Source: Erythrobasidium yunnanense
Lineage: Eukaryota > Basidiomycota > Cystobasidiomycetes > Erythrobasidiales > Erythrobasidiaceae
Assembly: GCA_001600175.1 (NCBI GenBank)
Contig: BCJC01000006.1
Location: forward strand, 1,193,968-1,257,967
DNA length: 64,000 nt
Direction of reading: 5' to 3'
Shown: positions 34,527 to 48,222 of the stretch, piece by piece
How positions within the stretch are numbered: the first letter of the stretch is position 1
Layout of the letters: each line of letters begins with the position of its first letter
The notes under the pieces: generated by a model
Seen by the model: only the letters and a program-made list of their open reading frames with translations
Told to the model about the DNA's origin: nothing
Database searches by the model: none
Translations under genes and position numbers: made by a program

Positions 34527-35546
34527 ATCGCCCTTGTGTGCGGATAAGTCAGACTGTAACACAATCTGCGACCAAAACCAAGTTTGGGTGTGGTGAATCA
34601 GCCTAACTTGCAATCATCTCTCACTTCCCAAGCCAACTTTCGCTCCTCTTCTGCTAATCGTGTATACTAACGACCAATCAGGAGTCGTAACAGAACTCTG
34701 AACGCCTACCAAAGCCTATGGCGGTCTTCCTCAAAGATCGTCACGATTCGAGGGGCCGAGGCAATGTTCCCTCAATGACGGTCACGCTACTTCGTAGGCA
34801 AGGCAGGAAGCTGCCTTGCCATTTCTACGTTTCGATCATACCTGTCAAGCGTGAGCCGATACGGTTCACGAGCCCACTACGTCAGCTTTTGAGGGCATTC
34901 TCTGCAAGTGAAGCCTCATGCCAAGCACCTCGGAATTCCCAAGACACGGCTGTAATATGTCGGACCCGTAACTTCTGATCGCTATGGCTAGCTGTGATCT
35001 CGTCGATCCTGCGCTTGAGGTGACCAGGCATCCTGTCACTGATAGTGTCCTTTGCTTGAGAGACGGTTCCATCGAGCCTCAAGCTGCTCGAAGACGGGAA
35101 GCTGTCCAAGGATTTCGCTAGGCTTGCCGTAGAGGAAAGAAAGCAGAGCAAGATGGATGCTCAAGTCGTCTTGATGGCGAAATGCTGCTCTCCAATGGGC
35201 CGCGACAAGGATCTCCAAGCTCGCCGGACCCGCTGAGTAATTCACCTCACATTCCAGAAAGACGGATCACTTCGCTACGGTGTCGGAGGTCCATGACACA
35301 GACGCTCGTGCACGCTCCTGGCGTTTGTGAGGACCAGCATACATTTGTCATGATTCTATTCGCAAGCGGCGCAAACGCTAGGGTCGAAGCCTGATTTGAC
35401 GATAAGTGCGAAGTTTTATTTAGTAACTTGTTCCTTATGATTGTTCACAATGCAGGTATGTCTATGATCTAATTGGATCGCATGCGAACGCTCTCTAAGG
35501 CTGCTAACAGCGTAAAAAATCTAAATTCTATGGCTTCTCATCGATT
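34527..35546. other. Gene-poor stretch of about 1 kb
   Basis: Downstream of the Ser-rich gene and of the reductase gene (convergent 3' ends). Short open frames on both strands lack coding character, conserved motifs or consistent splice sites. No RNA gene, repeat array or mobile-element signature was seen. Confidence 0.5.
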
Positions 35547-36728
35547 CTATTGCTTCTTGTTAAGCTTCTCCTCAATCTCCCACAAGCGGCTTGCGGTATC
35601 AGTTATACATTGCTCGAAGGGGATCCAGCTCATGCCAAGCTCCTTCTCTGCCTTTGACGAGTCGGTTTTGAAATGCTCAGGAGCAGGTTTATCGTCGCTC
35701 TGAGGAATGCGGTCCGCCTTGTTTGGGAATTGCTTGCGCAAAAGAGCTGCGATCTGATCGTTACTGAAGTGGAAGGCGATGCAGAGATATCGCTGGCCTT
35801 TGGCTACTTCCAGAGTACTCGCGAGCACATGGGCCTTGGCGATGTCGCGAACGTCTGTGCCGACCGGGAATTCGGTATCTGGGACCTTGTCTGCGCCATT
35901 GATTATGGACCAGATGGCTGCCGAGGATGTATTGAGCGAGTCCATCGATTGCACATCTTGTAAAGGAGGCCCGAAGACCATAGGAGGACAGATGGTAGAT
36001 AGAGCAAATTGCGGCTTGTTTTCCTCTACAAATTCCCACGCGGCCTTTTCAGCCAAGCTTTTAGATGCGCAATACAAGACAGCAGGGTTATCCGAATTCT
36101 TTGCTTGGTCGTAGGAAGTAGGATTCCAGTCAGAATGCGTATAGACGGTACCAACTGCTTGTCCTTTGTCCATGTTGAGTACGGCTGCGAAAGAGGAAGT
36201 GACCACGACCCGCTTCACGGAAGGTGTCTTGGCAGCTGATTTGAGCATTGATTTCGTTCCCTGCAAGACTAGGTCAGTCTAGAGGGAGGGTACGGAAAGT
36301 AGAGCCGCATACCTCGATAGCGGGAATAAGCATGTCCTTCTCTGGGTCCTTAGCATTGTAATGGAAGGGTGAAGCTGTATGAGCCACGGTTTCGACACCT
36401 TGGATAGCTTGATCGAAGGCGCCTTCCTTGACGGCATCTTCTACGATGAAGAACTCTGTTCTCAAAGCGGCTATACTGTGTTGTGCCAACCATGCATCTG
36501 CTTTTTCTTGACTGCGTGCGGTAGCATGAACAGAGAAGCCATGCTTGGCGTATTCGAGAGCGACGGCTGTACGTCCAGCATATAGCATCAGGGGAGTACA
36601 CCTACAAATGGCATGGGAAGCTCATTCTTACCAGTACCGACAAAACCAGTCACTCCGCTGACTAAGACAGTTTTGCCGATTCCTTCTACACCCAGAGCGG
36701 TAGCAGCTTGTGAGAGAACTTGTTGCAT
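35547..36728 (-). CDS. NAD(P)-dependent reductase of the GRE2 / dihydroflavonol reductase-like SDR family
   Basis: Extended short-chain dehydrogenase. Starts MQQVLSQAATALGVEG; the cofactor-binding motif VLVSGVTGFVGT follows, then after an intron (about 36590-36640) AVALEYAKHGFSVHATARS. The substrate region shows VVVTSSFAAVLNMDKGQ, and the catalytic Tyr-Lys pair lies in VLYCASKSLAEKAAWEF. The C-terminal part reads DVRDIAKAHVLASTLE and SSKAEKELGMSWIPFEQ. These enzymes reduce methylglyoxal, aldehydes or ketones in the cytosol; the actual substrate cannot be told. Three exons. About 345 residues, the usual size. Confidence 0.85.
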
Positions 36729-37494
36729 GTTATGACTGTGTATGTCGAGCTTGGATGATATCGACGAGAGGAAAGAGAAGAGAAGAAAAGAGAAAAGACT
36801 CTGAAGGACGCTTGAGATCAAGCGAGGGAGGGGGAGGATGACTAAGCCATGACGCATAGTGAGGGTATAGTAATCATGGCCCGGAAGTAGAGATGACACG
36901 AGACGCGTCTGATATACCATGCTGGCTGAGTGTGCAGGGGATCAGACTTGTTTGCTCGACCGTTGACCTTGAGAACGTACGTTAACGAGATTATCGGCGG
37001 AAGACCAGCAGCATTATTGACAACGACGACTTAGGCGAGCAGCCTATCTGATCTACAGAGTTAGCCTCGTCTTGCGCACAAGAAGTCCGCCGCGAGCCAC
37101 GTACCGTAAAGCCATCACTGCAACCTACTCTGAAAAATTGCGACCTTGTTGGGCAAAGTTCTGTGGTCATATTCAGGACATCTAGGAGAGTTCTACACCT
37201 TATCAAACAGTAAAACACACGAGTGCTTCCCTTCCTCGTCTATCGATCTTAAGTATCCTCTTCGCAACGAGACCATAAATGGCTTTGGTGCCCAGATCGC
37301 CCTCCCACCCGTTCGCTTTCGCAAAGCCTCCAAGAACCGTCTTGAGCGCATTCATGGACAACATAGCGTCTTGTGGCCCTCCAGGGCCAGCTATTGCAGA
37401 CTCACGGAAGGTCAGCTCAAGTGTGGCAGATGGAATGCCGAGAAGAAGATCCAGATAAAGATGTAGAAGGTGATATTCGAGCTTGATAGCTGGT
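36729..37494. other. Upstream region of the reductase gene, nothing else recognised
   Basis: About 760 bp between the reductase start and the 3' end of the putative SPC34 gene. It holds a purine-rich tract (about 36765-36835) just upstream of the reductase start and no convincing gene on either strand. Confidence 0.45.
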
Positions 37495-39204
37495 TCAGCA
37501 GCATTTGCGCTGGGTGCGAGGGATGAGACTGTCGAGTCGGGTGAGCCTGGTGCGGCTATAGGAAGTGATAGCGAACGGAGCTTTGTTCTGAAGTTCCATA
37601 TATATATTAGATTGCTGAGATGCTAGAAGAACGACGACGTACAGAACAGCGTCAGCCGAAGATTCGGTCGTTTCGGCCGATGGAGGTAGACAGATCGCGA
37701 TCTTTGCCTTTAGATAGCCGTGATGTCTCAGCCTTTCGTACCCCCAATGACTTCGTAGAAGACAAAGACTGACCAGTGCATGCTTAAGCTGTTCGTCCGG
37801 TACCGCTGACTTGGTCTGCTCTGCCTTCGTAACGGGCTCCCTCTGTATCGGTGCTTTCTTCGGTGTTGCGTCCGAATCAGCAGAGGATGCCTGTGAAGCG
37901 CTCGTCGCTTGTCTTGCTCGTACGGGTGATTCAGCTGCTGGAGCTTTGCTGGAAGCTAAGCGAGGCGAATTGGGAGCTGCTTGACGAGTTGCAGGCGAGC
38001 GCGGTGGTGAAGGTACAGCTGCCTCTGAAGCCAGCTTCTTCGCAACGAGGGAAGGCAATCGCTTCGCAGCTTGTCTAGCTTCGCTGTTTCGATCGAAAAT
38101 CGACTTCGTAGCTGTTCCAGCTGTCGCTGTGGAAGGAGGTGGCCTCGGAACGACAGGCTTGGAGAAGGATGTTGTATTTGTTGGCTTCGCCGGCATACGA
38201 TTCTGTGCTACTGCTGCAGGGGCCCGTTTCGAACGCAGCTGAGTATCGAGGTCTCGAGACTGTCAACAATGCGTAGTGGTCAGATAGGCAGTTTGACAGT
38301 ACTTCGCGCGACTACTTACCTGCTTGTCCCGCTCTGCTTTCATCTCCTTCAGAGCCAGTATTTCTAGCTCTTCCCGTCGGATGTCAGCTTCGAGCTGTTC
38401 TAGCTCGTTTATGCTCGGCATCTGCGGAGGGGGTGAGGCAGTTGAGGGCGCGCTACGTTTGGGAAGAGGCTGTACGAGAGTCCGAAGTCAGTCAAACTTG
38501 GTCAGTCAACTGGAGAGTTGTAGGAAATTCACCTCCTGTAGCGCTTCTTCCAGGTCTGCGATTGATTCCATAAGTCCCTCGTACTGCGAGTATAGAAGCT
38601 GTACATGCTCTGAAGCTTGTTGCATTGGGCTTGTCGAGCGACAAAAGTACACACATCAGATTTAGGCCTAACTTGACGAGTCGGGATACACGCACTATAT
38701 CTGCAGCATCTTGTTTGCTGCTATTAGATACGCTTCTGGGTCCTCTACATCGCCCGCTGTATGTCGAGCAGCATTGTTTACATCGCGTGGTCGTCTTCTC
38801 AAGGGAGTCGGCATAGGCGGAGCAGCTACGCGGGCAGGTCCAGCTTTCTTTACGATATTCCATCGTTGATTGCGGTCATTTCCTGCTATGCTTCTGCCTA
38901 GGATGCTTCTTCTGAGGTGATGATGGGCTGCTGGATCAATCGAGCCCGCAGTGAGGCCGTTCTTGCTGGCAGCTTCAGGTATACGTTGTTGCGCATCGTT
39001 CTCATCATTCTCGTCATTGTGGTTGACTTGAAAGTATGCTGCTTCGCCGTCTTCTGCATCGCGCAAGATTGCTCCCTCGAAATGGTCCTGCGACGCGATG
39101 GCAGCGTAGGCTAATGTCCCGCTGCTGTGTACGCTGAAGGGTAGCGATTGGATGAAGCCGAGTGACGCTGCAATGCTCGCAACGCTGCCAGAAACAGCCG
39201 ACAT
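37495..39204 (-). CDS. Possible DASH complex subunit Spc34-like protein
   Basis: Starts MSAVSGSVASIAASLGF. The N-terminal pattern IQSLPF...FEGAILRDAEDGEAAYFQV resembles the Spc34 signature (a Leu-Pro-Phe, then a stretch ending in IRD-E--E-A-F-V). A later helix (DPEAYLIAANKMLQIQQASE, then HVQLLYSQYEGLMESIADLE) resembles the second conserved Spc34 segment. The DASH ring couples kinetochores to microtubules in fungi. The remainder is a coiled coil (INELEQLEADIRREELEI) and a long Ala/Ser/Pro-rich basic tail (from about 38260). Introns near 38695-38610, 38530-38470, 38320-38260 and after QLKHAL (37775). The 3' terminus is uncertain because two frames are open after the last intron. Recognition is by eye from pattern only; it could be another coiled-coil protein. 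Head to head with the PITH gene, 70 bp apart. Confidence 0.45.
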
Positions 39205-39274
39205 CGCTACTCACAGAAGCAACGAACACGACAATGCTGCTCTGCTGCTTGGTATCTTAGCAAATCGTTCTGAC

Positions 39275-40302
39275 ATGCCCTGCAGTGCTGGCTGTAACCA
39301 TGATCCAAGCGATCCGGACCATGTACTAGCTGGCGAAGGTCCTGGCAGCGACATGCTCACGTCAAGAAGTCAGCCGAAACCCTCCTAATCCATCCCATGT
39401 CCTATTCAAGATCCTGATGCATTCTGACCGCCAGTCGACATTAACAATGTTATCGCGCTGAATGCTGAGAATGAAGACCAAGTCAAGGCGATATTCAAGC
39501 CATGGGATGAACGCAACAGCGAGGAGAAGGTGCTCCTCCAATACGTTCGCACGGCTTCGAAATTCACCTCACTGACACCATATGCAGTATCTCAGAAGCG
39601 ATGCAGAGTGCGCTGTCGAAGTATCCTGATATACCAAGCTACATCTGACGGATAGCGTTGGATAGCGAACAGATCATAGGTGGACCATATCATTCTCGAG
39701 CAATGAGAAGATACTAAATTTGAAGCACATCATAGTCCGGATACCCTTCACTGGCTCAATCAAGCTGCGGTCCATCTTTGTCAAGGGCGCAAGAGGAGAA
39801 GACTGTCCCACTCAGATGAAAGTGGTATGTACGCCCATTAGTTCTCTCATCAGACTGATGCTAAGTATGGTTATCAGTTCTCAAATATACCAGATATGGA
39901 CTTTGACGCTGCAGAAAGCGAAAAGCCTACGCAAGTCATCGATCTCGTTAAAGCTAGAGATGCTGTGGAATATCCGGTACCGTACGTGCATTCTTTGGAG
40001 CGCATACTCTCTCTGAGCCTACATGCAGGGCTGCGCGATATCCAGCTGTGAACGTTATTACCCTCTTCTTCAACCAGAATGCGGGAGGGGAACAGACGCA
40101 AATCTACTATATCGGCTTCAGAGGGGAGTTCAGCAAGGTAAGTTCGTATATTAGTGAAACATTGAACGACAGATTGACGTTTCTTGACCACAAGCGTGCC
40201 GACAAACCAGGTCAAATAGTGTATGAATCGCAAGCGAACCCTGCAGATCATGTGAAATTACCAGGCATGGGTGTGGGTATGCATAGTCATCTGGGAAGCT
40301 AG
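39275..40302 (+). CDS. PITH domain protein (PITHD1 / TXNL1 C-terminal type)
   Basis: Starts MPCSAGCNHDPSDPDHVLAG. The assembled exons read SDMLTSRIDINNVIALNAENED, IFKPWDERNSEEK, YLRSDAECAVEHIIVRIPF, TGSIKLRSIFVKGARGED, FSNIPDMDFDAAESEKPTQ, ARYPAVNVITLFFNQNAGGE, IYYIGFRGEF and SQANPADHVKLPG. This is a complete PITH domain, the proteasome-interacting domain of TXNL1 and PITHD1, with no thioredoxin domain. Six introns; the one after GEFSK (about 40139-40195, 57 nt) has no in-frame stop. Human PITHD1 is of similar size and starts with a similar His/Cys-rich segment. Exact cellular role in fungi is not established. Confidence 0.85.
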
Positions 40303-40345
40303 CCGAGAATACACCGCACATCAGAACTATTAAAAGAAGTATGAA

Positions 40346-42450
40346 CTATGCAAACGCGCTGTGAGCGTGTGCCTTCTTGGCTTCTTCGCTCGACCAGTAC
40401 GTTCCTTTCGGGAAGCTATACGTCTCAATGCTCTCTTCGTGCATCTACACAGCCAAAGCTCAGTGATCTCTCTACACTCCTTCCGAATCAAGCAGCTCAC
40501 CTGAATACTGTACCCCTCCGACTGGTCTAGCGGAAGATTATACCTCCCATTCTCATTGATGCTGACGGGGTACACAAAGTGCTCGTGTAAATGGTCGACA
40601 TATTCCAGGACATTCCGCTCCATCGAGCCGGAGACGCTGATATAGTCTATCAGGGATAGATGGATGACGAGCTCACAGAGCCCGACACCGCCAGCGTGCG
40701 GACAGACTGGAACTCCGAATCTGGTGCAAGTACTTCAGACTACTTCTACGCACCACCCAAAGAGACTCACTTGGCCGCCATGAGGAGAATAGCCAGGATC
40801 TCATTTACGGAAGCGACGCGACACTAAATCCAGCTGATTTAGCGAAGAAATTGGGGGTTCAAGGACATTGACTGACACTGTCGATCTGGCATACATCGAT
40901 TGCCTGCGCTTGCAGAAGCTGCTTGAATGTCATACGGTTATGCGCATGCTCTCCTGTAGCTACTCCCATGATTCCCTTCAAGCCTTCGCGGATCTTGGCG
41001 TGTCCCAACGCGTCGTCTCTGCTTGAAAAGATTAGCTCCGGGTCTTCATGCGGTTCGAATATGGAACGTACGGTGCTGTTGGTTCTTCGATGAACCACAG
41101 ATTATGCTTCGAAAGCTTCTTACACCAGTCGATGGCTTGTTGGACATCCCAGACTGGATCGCTCAAGATCAGCCCTCCGACTACCCTAGACACGTCTTGC
41201 CATCTCGTTGATCACTTGCCTTGGTTCGCATCCATCATCAATACAGCACCCGTGGGACCTGCATTCTTTCCTTCCAAACTCTTAGGACTAGGCGTGGCTT
41301 TCCGATTCTTGTAGTTAGCAGGATCATCGATGACACTCCTTACGAGGCCTAGTCGGCGACTATCGTCTTCGACACTGATCCCCACTTTTACCTTAAAATG
41401 GTTGAAGCCTTGGTCGATGGCTTCTCTGTTCTCGGTATGATCAGCTGACTCCCTCGCCTGTTTCCAGCAGGACTTACTTGGTCAGGCGTATCACCTTCTC
41501 ATCGCTGTAGCCAGCCCCTACCGTATCGATGCTTAGCTATCTTCACCTGCTCCATTGATCTCACCTTACATCCTACTGAAGTTGTATAAGCAGGATAACC
41601 AAGCTTTTTGACTTTTTCTATCCTCTCAGCCTTCGTTGGCTCCAACTTCTTCAACAAGTCCAGAGCTTCCTCTTTCGTGATAGCATCGCTGATATACCTG
41701 AATGCAGTAGCGTTGACGAATTCTTCAGGTGTGAAGTCCGTTACGAGTTGCCAGAGGGGTTTCTGGACAGAGCGGGCATACATATCCCATAAGGCGTTCA
41801 GAACAGAGCCTGTAGCTAGTGAAATGACGCCTTTTTCAGGTCCGATCCTACGGAATAGGATTCATTGGCATTGACAGCTCCTGACTAAGCGCGATAGCTC
41901 ACCATCGCAGCTGAGGATCGGCGGTAAGGAAGGACCACGTCTTGCCCATGTCGCTGAAGAGGTCTTCCGTTTTGCGGCCTACAAGCTTCTTGGCTACTTG
42001 ACGCATGGCCTGCAGGGTACAGTTAGCTGGCTTTGAACGCTGAGGTGCATAGCTTCCTTACCTCGCAGACGATGTCGTTTCCACGACCGATAGTGAACGT
42101 CATGCCATATCTTTACTCGCGGGAAACAGGTCAGCTCCAGCTTGTATTACAAGATTCCTCAAGGCGCACCCTTTTAGTTCGGAGGATGTATTGAGTACAA
42201 TATAAGCTGACGAATAGTCCTAGACAGTAACGGCTGGTCTCAGCCATAGTCGATACATAGCCCCAAGAAAGACAGAAGCCAACGCATTCGGAGTTCATAG
42301 CATCTGTTCCATCGCCGCTCAGAGAGGTGGGAAAGCGTCTGACAGAGGTACGATCAGATGAAATCAGCTTAGAGGTCTTCCCAGCTCCGCCAGACTGGGT
42401 CGAGGTTATGCTTGCAGGTCATGGATCTCGAAGCCAGTGATGTCGGGCAT
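40346..42450 (-). CDS. L-fuconate dehydratase (ENOSF1-like, enolase superfamily)
   Basis: Removes water from L-fuconate in non-phosphorylating L-fucose catabolism. Starts MPDITGFEIHDL at 42450; the family sequence RFPTSLSGDGTDAMNSE follows only if a 77-nt intron (42339-42415) is spliced with a GC donor (CT|GCAAGC). Later landmarks: YGMTFTIGRGNDIV, RWIGPEKGVISLATGSVLNA, GYPAYTTS, the Lys motif FKVKVG, metal ligands MMDANQ, WFIEEPTAP and VATGEHAHNR, then VCPHAGGVGLCELV and LEYVDHLHEHFVYPV. It ends AKKAHAHSAFA. All catalytic residues of the ENOSF1 group seem present. At least ten introns. The next gene upstream on the same strand is an epoxide hydrolase. Confidence 0.87.
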
Positions 42451-42788
42451 GATGGGCAATGGACAGCAAGTGGTAAGATGCAGGAGATGTGGACAACTTG
42501 TAAGAACTACTGCGCGAAGAAGAAAGAGGTGGACCGCCGGACAGTTTCGGCTATAACAGGACCATTTGCAGGCACAGGCACGGGAACTGAAGGTGTTCGC
42601 ATTACTCGCTGACGGGGAGGCTGAAGCATCTCCCATGAGATCATATCATATATCTACATCTACATGATTAAGAAGCTCCTGCACTTCAGCAATACAGGAG
42701 CAGGGACTACTTCGGAGTAAATAGGTACAGTTAGGTCGTATGTATCAAGAGGAGACTAGAGTTATATTATACGCCAAGATTGCGTTCT

Positions 42789-43719
42789 TCAGAATTGGAT
42801 ACGAGCCAGGAACTTGAGCATAGGCTCCAAGACCTCTTCGAGATGCAGCTCGAGAGCAAAATGTCCTGCATCGAGCATGATGACTTCCGCCTCCTTCACT
42901 ACGTCTTTATACTTTGCTGCACCAGGAGGAATGAAGAAGGGATCTCCTTTGCCCCAGACTGCCAGAAGTGGAGGTTGATGCTTCCGCATGTATTCCTGCC
43001 AGATCGGGTATGCCTCGACGTTCGTTCGGTAGTCGTAGAAGAGGTCTAGCTGGATCTCTGGACCGTGTAGATCGACTGTATACTTGTCGAGGGAGTATGA
43101 TTCAGGAGGGATCTGGTCAGGCTGGGATTCGCCAGTCGTGTATTGCCATTTAATCATGTCCAGTCCGACTACGGGGCGGATGGCCTCTCTATCCTCCTGA
43201 GAGCCTGACTTCCAGTATTTCTGGATGTCAGCCCATGCATCGCCCAAACCCTCTTCGAAAGCATTGCCGTTCTGAGTGATGATCGCCTTGAACAGCTCTG
43301 GCCTGCGGGAAGCGATACGGAACGCTACGGGAGCACCATAGTCAAAGATATAGACTGCGAAGGAGGCCAAGCCAAGTGCATCGATGAATGCTTCGATTGT
43401 CTTGCTGAGATTGTCGAAGGTGAAAGTGTAGTCTTTGGAAAAGGTTGTAAAGCCAAAACCTGGCATGTCAGGTGCTACAACGTGATAGCCTTCGCCAGCT
43501 AGACGAGGTATGAGATGTCGGTACTGGTGGGAGGACTGTTTCAACGCGAAGAAACTCAGTTGTTGTTATGTTGCTTCAAGTAGATGAAGCTAAACTTACG
43601 GTAGGGAAACCATGTAGAAGTAGGATGGTCTTGTTGCTCTCCTGCCCAGCTTCGCGGTAGAAGACGCGGACATCGCCGACTTCGACCTGTTTCAAGAAAG
43701 TGTGTGTAGACTTGGCCAT
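42789..43719 (-). CDS. Epoxide hydrolase-like alpha/beta hydrolase
   Basis: Two exons. Exon 1 codes MAKSTHTFLKQVEVGDVRVF and the oxyanion-hole motif LLLHGFPT; a short intron (about 43543-43600) leads to SSHQYRHLIPRLAGEGYHV and VAPDMPGFGFT. The nucleophile is the Asp in VYIFDYGAPVAFRIA; an Asp rather than Ser nucleophile points to an epoxide hydrolase or haloalkane dehalogenase-type enzyme. The charge-relay Asp lies in WGKGDPFF and the His in LDAGHFALE. About 290 residues, the normal size. It probably acts on small organic epoxides in the cytosol; the substrate is unknown. The MAP kinase gene lies 630 bp upstream. Confidence 0.83.
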
Positions 43720-44351
43720 GCTTTGTAATTGTGATTGTATGAGAAGATAAGAAGCAGAAGCACGAAGAGATCAGGTCCCAAATGAACAGCTGGTGAGCTG
43801 TTTCTGATTTGGTCGTCTTTCTGATTCAGCAAGTATTATCATCGTTGTCTTCCCGCGCACAGCAAGCGAGCCAGCCAGTCAGCAGGATCTCAAAGCTCAG
43901 TCATACTGCCATGTCGACATTGTTGCTGTTGGACACGTTCGTAGAAGAGCCTGCGAATGTCATTTGGCATGCGAAGAGAGCGGAGTCAACCTAGGAGTCG
44001 AGGCAATGTATTGCAAACTTGGACAAGCAATTCTTCAGAGACAGCAAAGCATTGTGCATTGCATGTCCTGAATGATCCATTCCAGCGGATCGCTATCTAT
44101 AAAGCTACATTGTGATCCCACTACACATATACCTACGACACGGACTGCAGTGGAAGGCAAACGCTAAAGGGAGCGAAAGATTAAGTAAACTACTTGCAGA
44201 CAGAAAAGCAAAAGAGTATGTTGACGAGAAGAAAAGGGAGAAGAAGGCTTCCAGATCAGCCCAGCCGGCATGTTTCCAGATGAGAAAGTATACTATGGTG
44301 CAGTGCAGAAGCCATAAACGAAGTCGAGTGGAGGTTGAAAGTTGTTTGCGC
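43720..44351. other. Intergenic region between hydrolase start and MAP kinase stop
   Basis: About 630 bp. Open frames on either strand here (for example 44112-44501 on the plus strand) overlap the kinase 3' end and lack coding character. No repeat or RNA gene seen. Confidence 0.45.
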
Positions 44352-45880
<1,529 letters not shown>

Positions 45881-46571
45881 GTTGAGAATAATGAAGAATG
45901 GATTGGTGAGGATGGGAGAATGTGGATGTATGCGATGAGGATGAGAGAAGAGGGGAAAGAGATGCCGTCCTAGCGCCTCTTAAATAAGTCGATGCTTTGG
46001 GCTACTTCTAGCTAGTACGTCGGTTGTGCAAAGCAAGGCGGCCTGTCAAAAGACGCCTCTTCTTCTTTACTAGCTGGTTGTTTGCTATTCTGCTTTGTGT
46101 GTTGACGTTGATGTTCGCTGTCGAAAGTGCTGCACAATAGCCGGGGGGACGTGCGCAGAACTGGATGGTGGTCAGTGAGGATGGACGAAGCTGAACAATA
46201 GAAGAACGATGATGATGATGATGCTCAAGTTGAACAAGAAGGAAGAGAGAGAAGCAGAAGCTGGCATCAAGGTTATATTCTCAAGATTTGTCCTTGTCCT
46301 TCGCGGATCCCCTGGGGAGTGGGTCGTCTAGGAATGCCTCCCTTGACAACGCCGTATCAGCCCGACGCACGCCTACTCTGGTTGCGATTGCAATAGTATT
46401 CAAGTAGATCAGCAATCATGGATGAGTTCCATCGATGCTCCCATCATATCACGGATAGGATGGATCGGGGTTGCGATAACGAAGAGCGACAACGAATAAA
46501 CTACAGTGCGAAGGAAGTAAAGATAACCAGCTGCGTAACAAGTGTGACGAGAACAATGACCTATAGACTGC
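45881..46571. other. Promoter-side region of the MAP kinase gene
   Basis: About 690 bp between the kinase start and the 3' end of the GPI-protein gene. It contains a purine-rich stretch (about 45895-45970) and a short ATG/GAT repeat (about 46208-46225). No gene recognised. Confidence 0.45.
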
Positions 46572-47608
46572 CTATACTGCCGCGACCATGAATGCGCCAA
46601 CTCCTACAAGTCCAGCGATCATCGCTGCCAGATAGCTTGCTCCAGCTCCGCCGACAGCAGAACCACTAACAAAGACGTTAGAGGAAGAGCTTGGAGCAGG
46701 AGCTGTACTGCCACTAGTGGGAGCAGTCTGTCTGCTAGTAGCGGCAAAGGAAGCACCAGAAGAGGCTGCACTGGTGGACTGAACGGAGCCAGTAGTGATA
46801 GCAGCGGAAGATGAAGCAGCGGTAGTGCTTGCTGCATCGGGAGTGACCGAAGCGGTGAGCACACTCGATAGACTGGCGGGAATGGTTGTGGTCAGAGGAG
46901 AGCCAGAGTATTCAGCCCCGCCGATAGAGGCAGCGGCATTGACGACTCCGTTGTTCTGCCCATTGCAGTTGGCATTGTTGTAATCGATGCTGCACACATA
47001 CAATGATCAATTACCCAGATTCATCATAAGTGATTGAAAAACTTACTCGCTGACGGGGGTGCTGCCAGTGCAAGGATAGTAGCAGGCTGCATTGGATGAA
47101 TACTCAGCTATCCTGGAGTTGGTCTCACACGTCGCTTGTATCTAGACTGACCAACGAGACCTTGCTGAACATTACAAACGCATGCCCAGTCGGTTCTGTG
47201 ACAAGCAAGAGCATCAATACTGATACTCTGAACGAATAACCTTGTTTGATCCAATACTCACGATGTACAAGGACCGCCAGGCAGAGCAGCTGATAAGAGA
47301 CGCGATGGGACGCGCGACCAAACATCAGTATCAGTCCGAACTGACAATGGTCACATACTCACCCTCATCAGCATACACAGTAGCTCTGCATTGTTGGATC
47401 TGGTCGTTGATCTGGTATGGGCTGCGAACATGACGAAGCCAGCTCAGCTTTGGCCGAACATCAGCTGTGCAATTTTCGCGCACCATACTGCAGCGGGATC
47501 CACAGTGACGACTGATGATTGTGCGAGAACAGGGAGGACGACCAAAGGGCTGAGTACGCCGACGACAGCGAGAGCACGAACGACAGAGAATAACGAGGAT
47601 GAGGCCAT
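46572..47608 (-). CDS. Cys-rich secreted protein with probable GPI anchor
   Basis: Starts MASSSLFSVVRALAVVGVL, a signal peptide ending near VLAQ. A Cys-rich segment is assembled from several very short exons (reads about CPYQINDQIQQC, LPGGPCTSTDWACVCNV, CYYPCTGSTPVS) and IDYNNANCNGQNN. A Ser/Thr/Ala-rich stalk follows (about 46700-46860), and a hydrophobic C-terminal helix (GASYLAAMIAGLVGVGAFM) preceded by small residues fits a GPI-attachment signal. The arrangement resembles CFEM-type wall proteins, but the Cys spacing does not clearly match CFEM, so I leave the family open. Five or six exons; junctions are provisional. Likely a plasma-membrane or wall protein. Confidence 0.65.
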
Positions 47609-48222
47609 GGCTTCAGGCTGGGAACGACAGTGAGGGAACGACAGAGAATGCGAAGAAACGACTGGGATGCTGAGGAGACGAATGAACGAGGACGAACAGA
47701 AACGAGATGCAAACCCTTTCTTTGCAAGATTTGGTCGAAGGCCGGCTTGGCTGATCTTGCGAGCGATGCAATGCTCGAGCGCACCTCGATCCGCTGCAGA
47801 TGCAATGGAAGATGACCTTACATGCTACTGCGAAGAAGCTGAAGACTGCCATCCAACAATTCTTCCTTCCTGCAACCGGCCATCATCTTGAAAGCGGAGA
47901 TGGCATGATTATCGCAGTGTCAATCCTTCTCCTACTTCCTCTTCTCACTAGGCTCCACCCCTTCGCACCATCTCATTCTGAAGTCTCTTATCGCTCCTCT
48001 CACGAAACCGTAAATCGAACCAGGCTGTGTTTCCCGTCTCGCGACTGCAAATTGATTGGCCTTGTTTGACACCAAAACTATTCATCTGTCACGATCTACG
48101 CAAGCAGGCAACTCATCTTTGCTGCTCTAGAACACCGCTGCGTGTAATACCTCAGGTAAGAGTAAAGCTCAGCGGCCTGATACAGATCATTCGCTGAGCC
48201 TCTGTATGCAGTCGCAATCAGC
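47609..48222. other. Divergent promoter region between the GPI-protein gene and the basic-protein cluster
   Basis: About 610 bp with no convincing gene. It separates the minus-strand GPI-protein gene from the first gene of the basic Ser/Arg-rich cluster. Confidence 0.45.
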
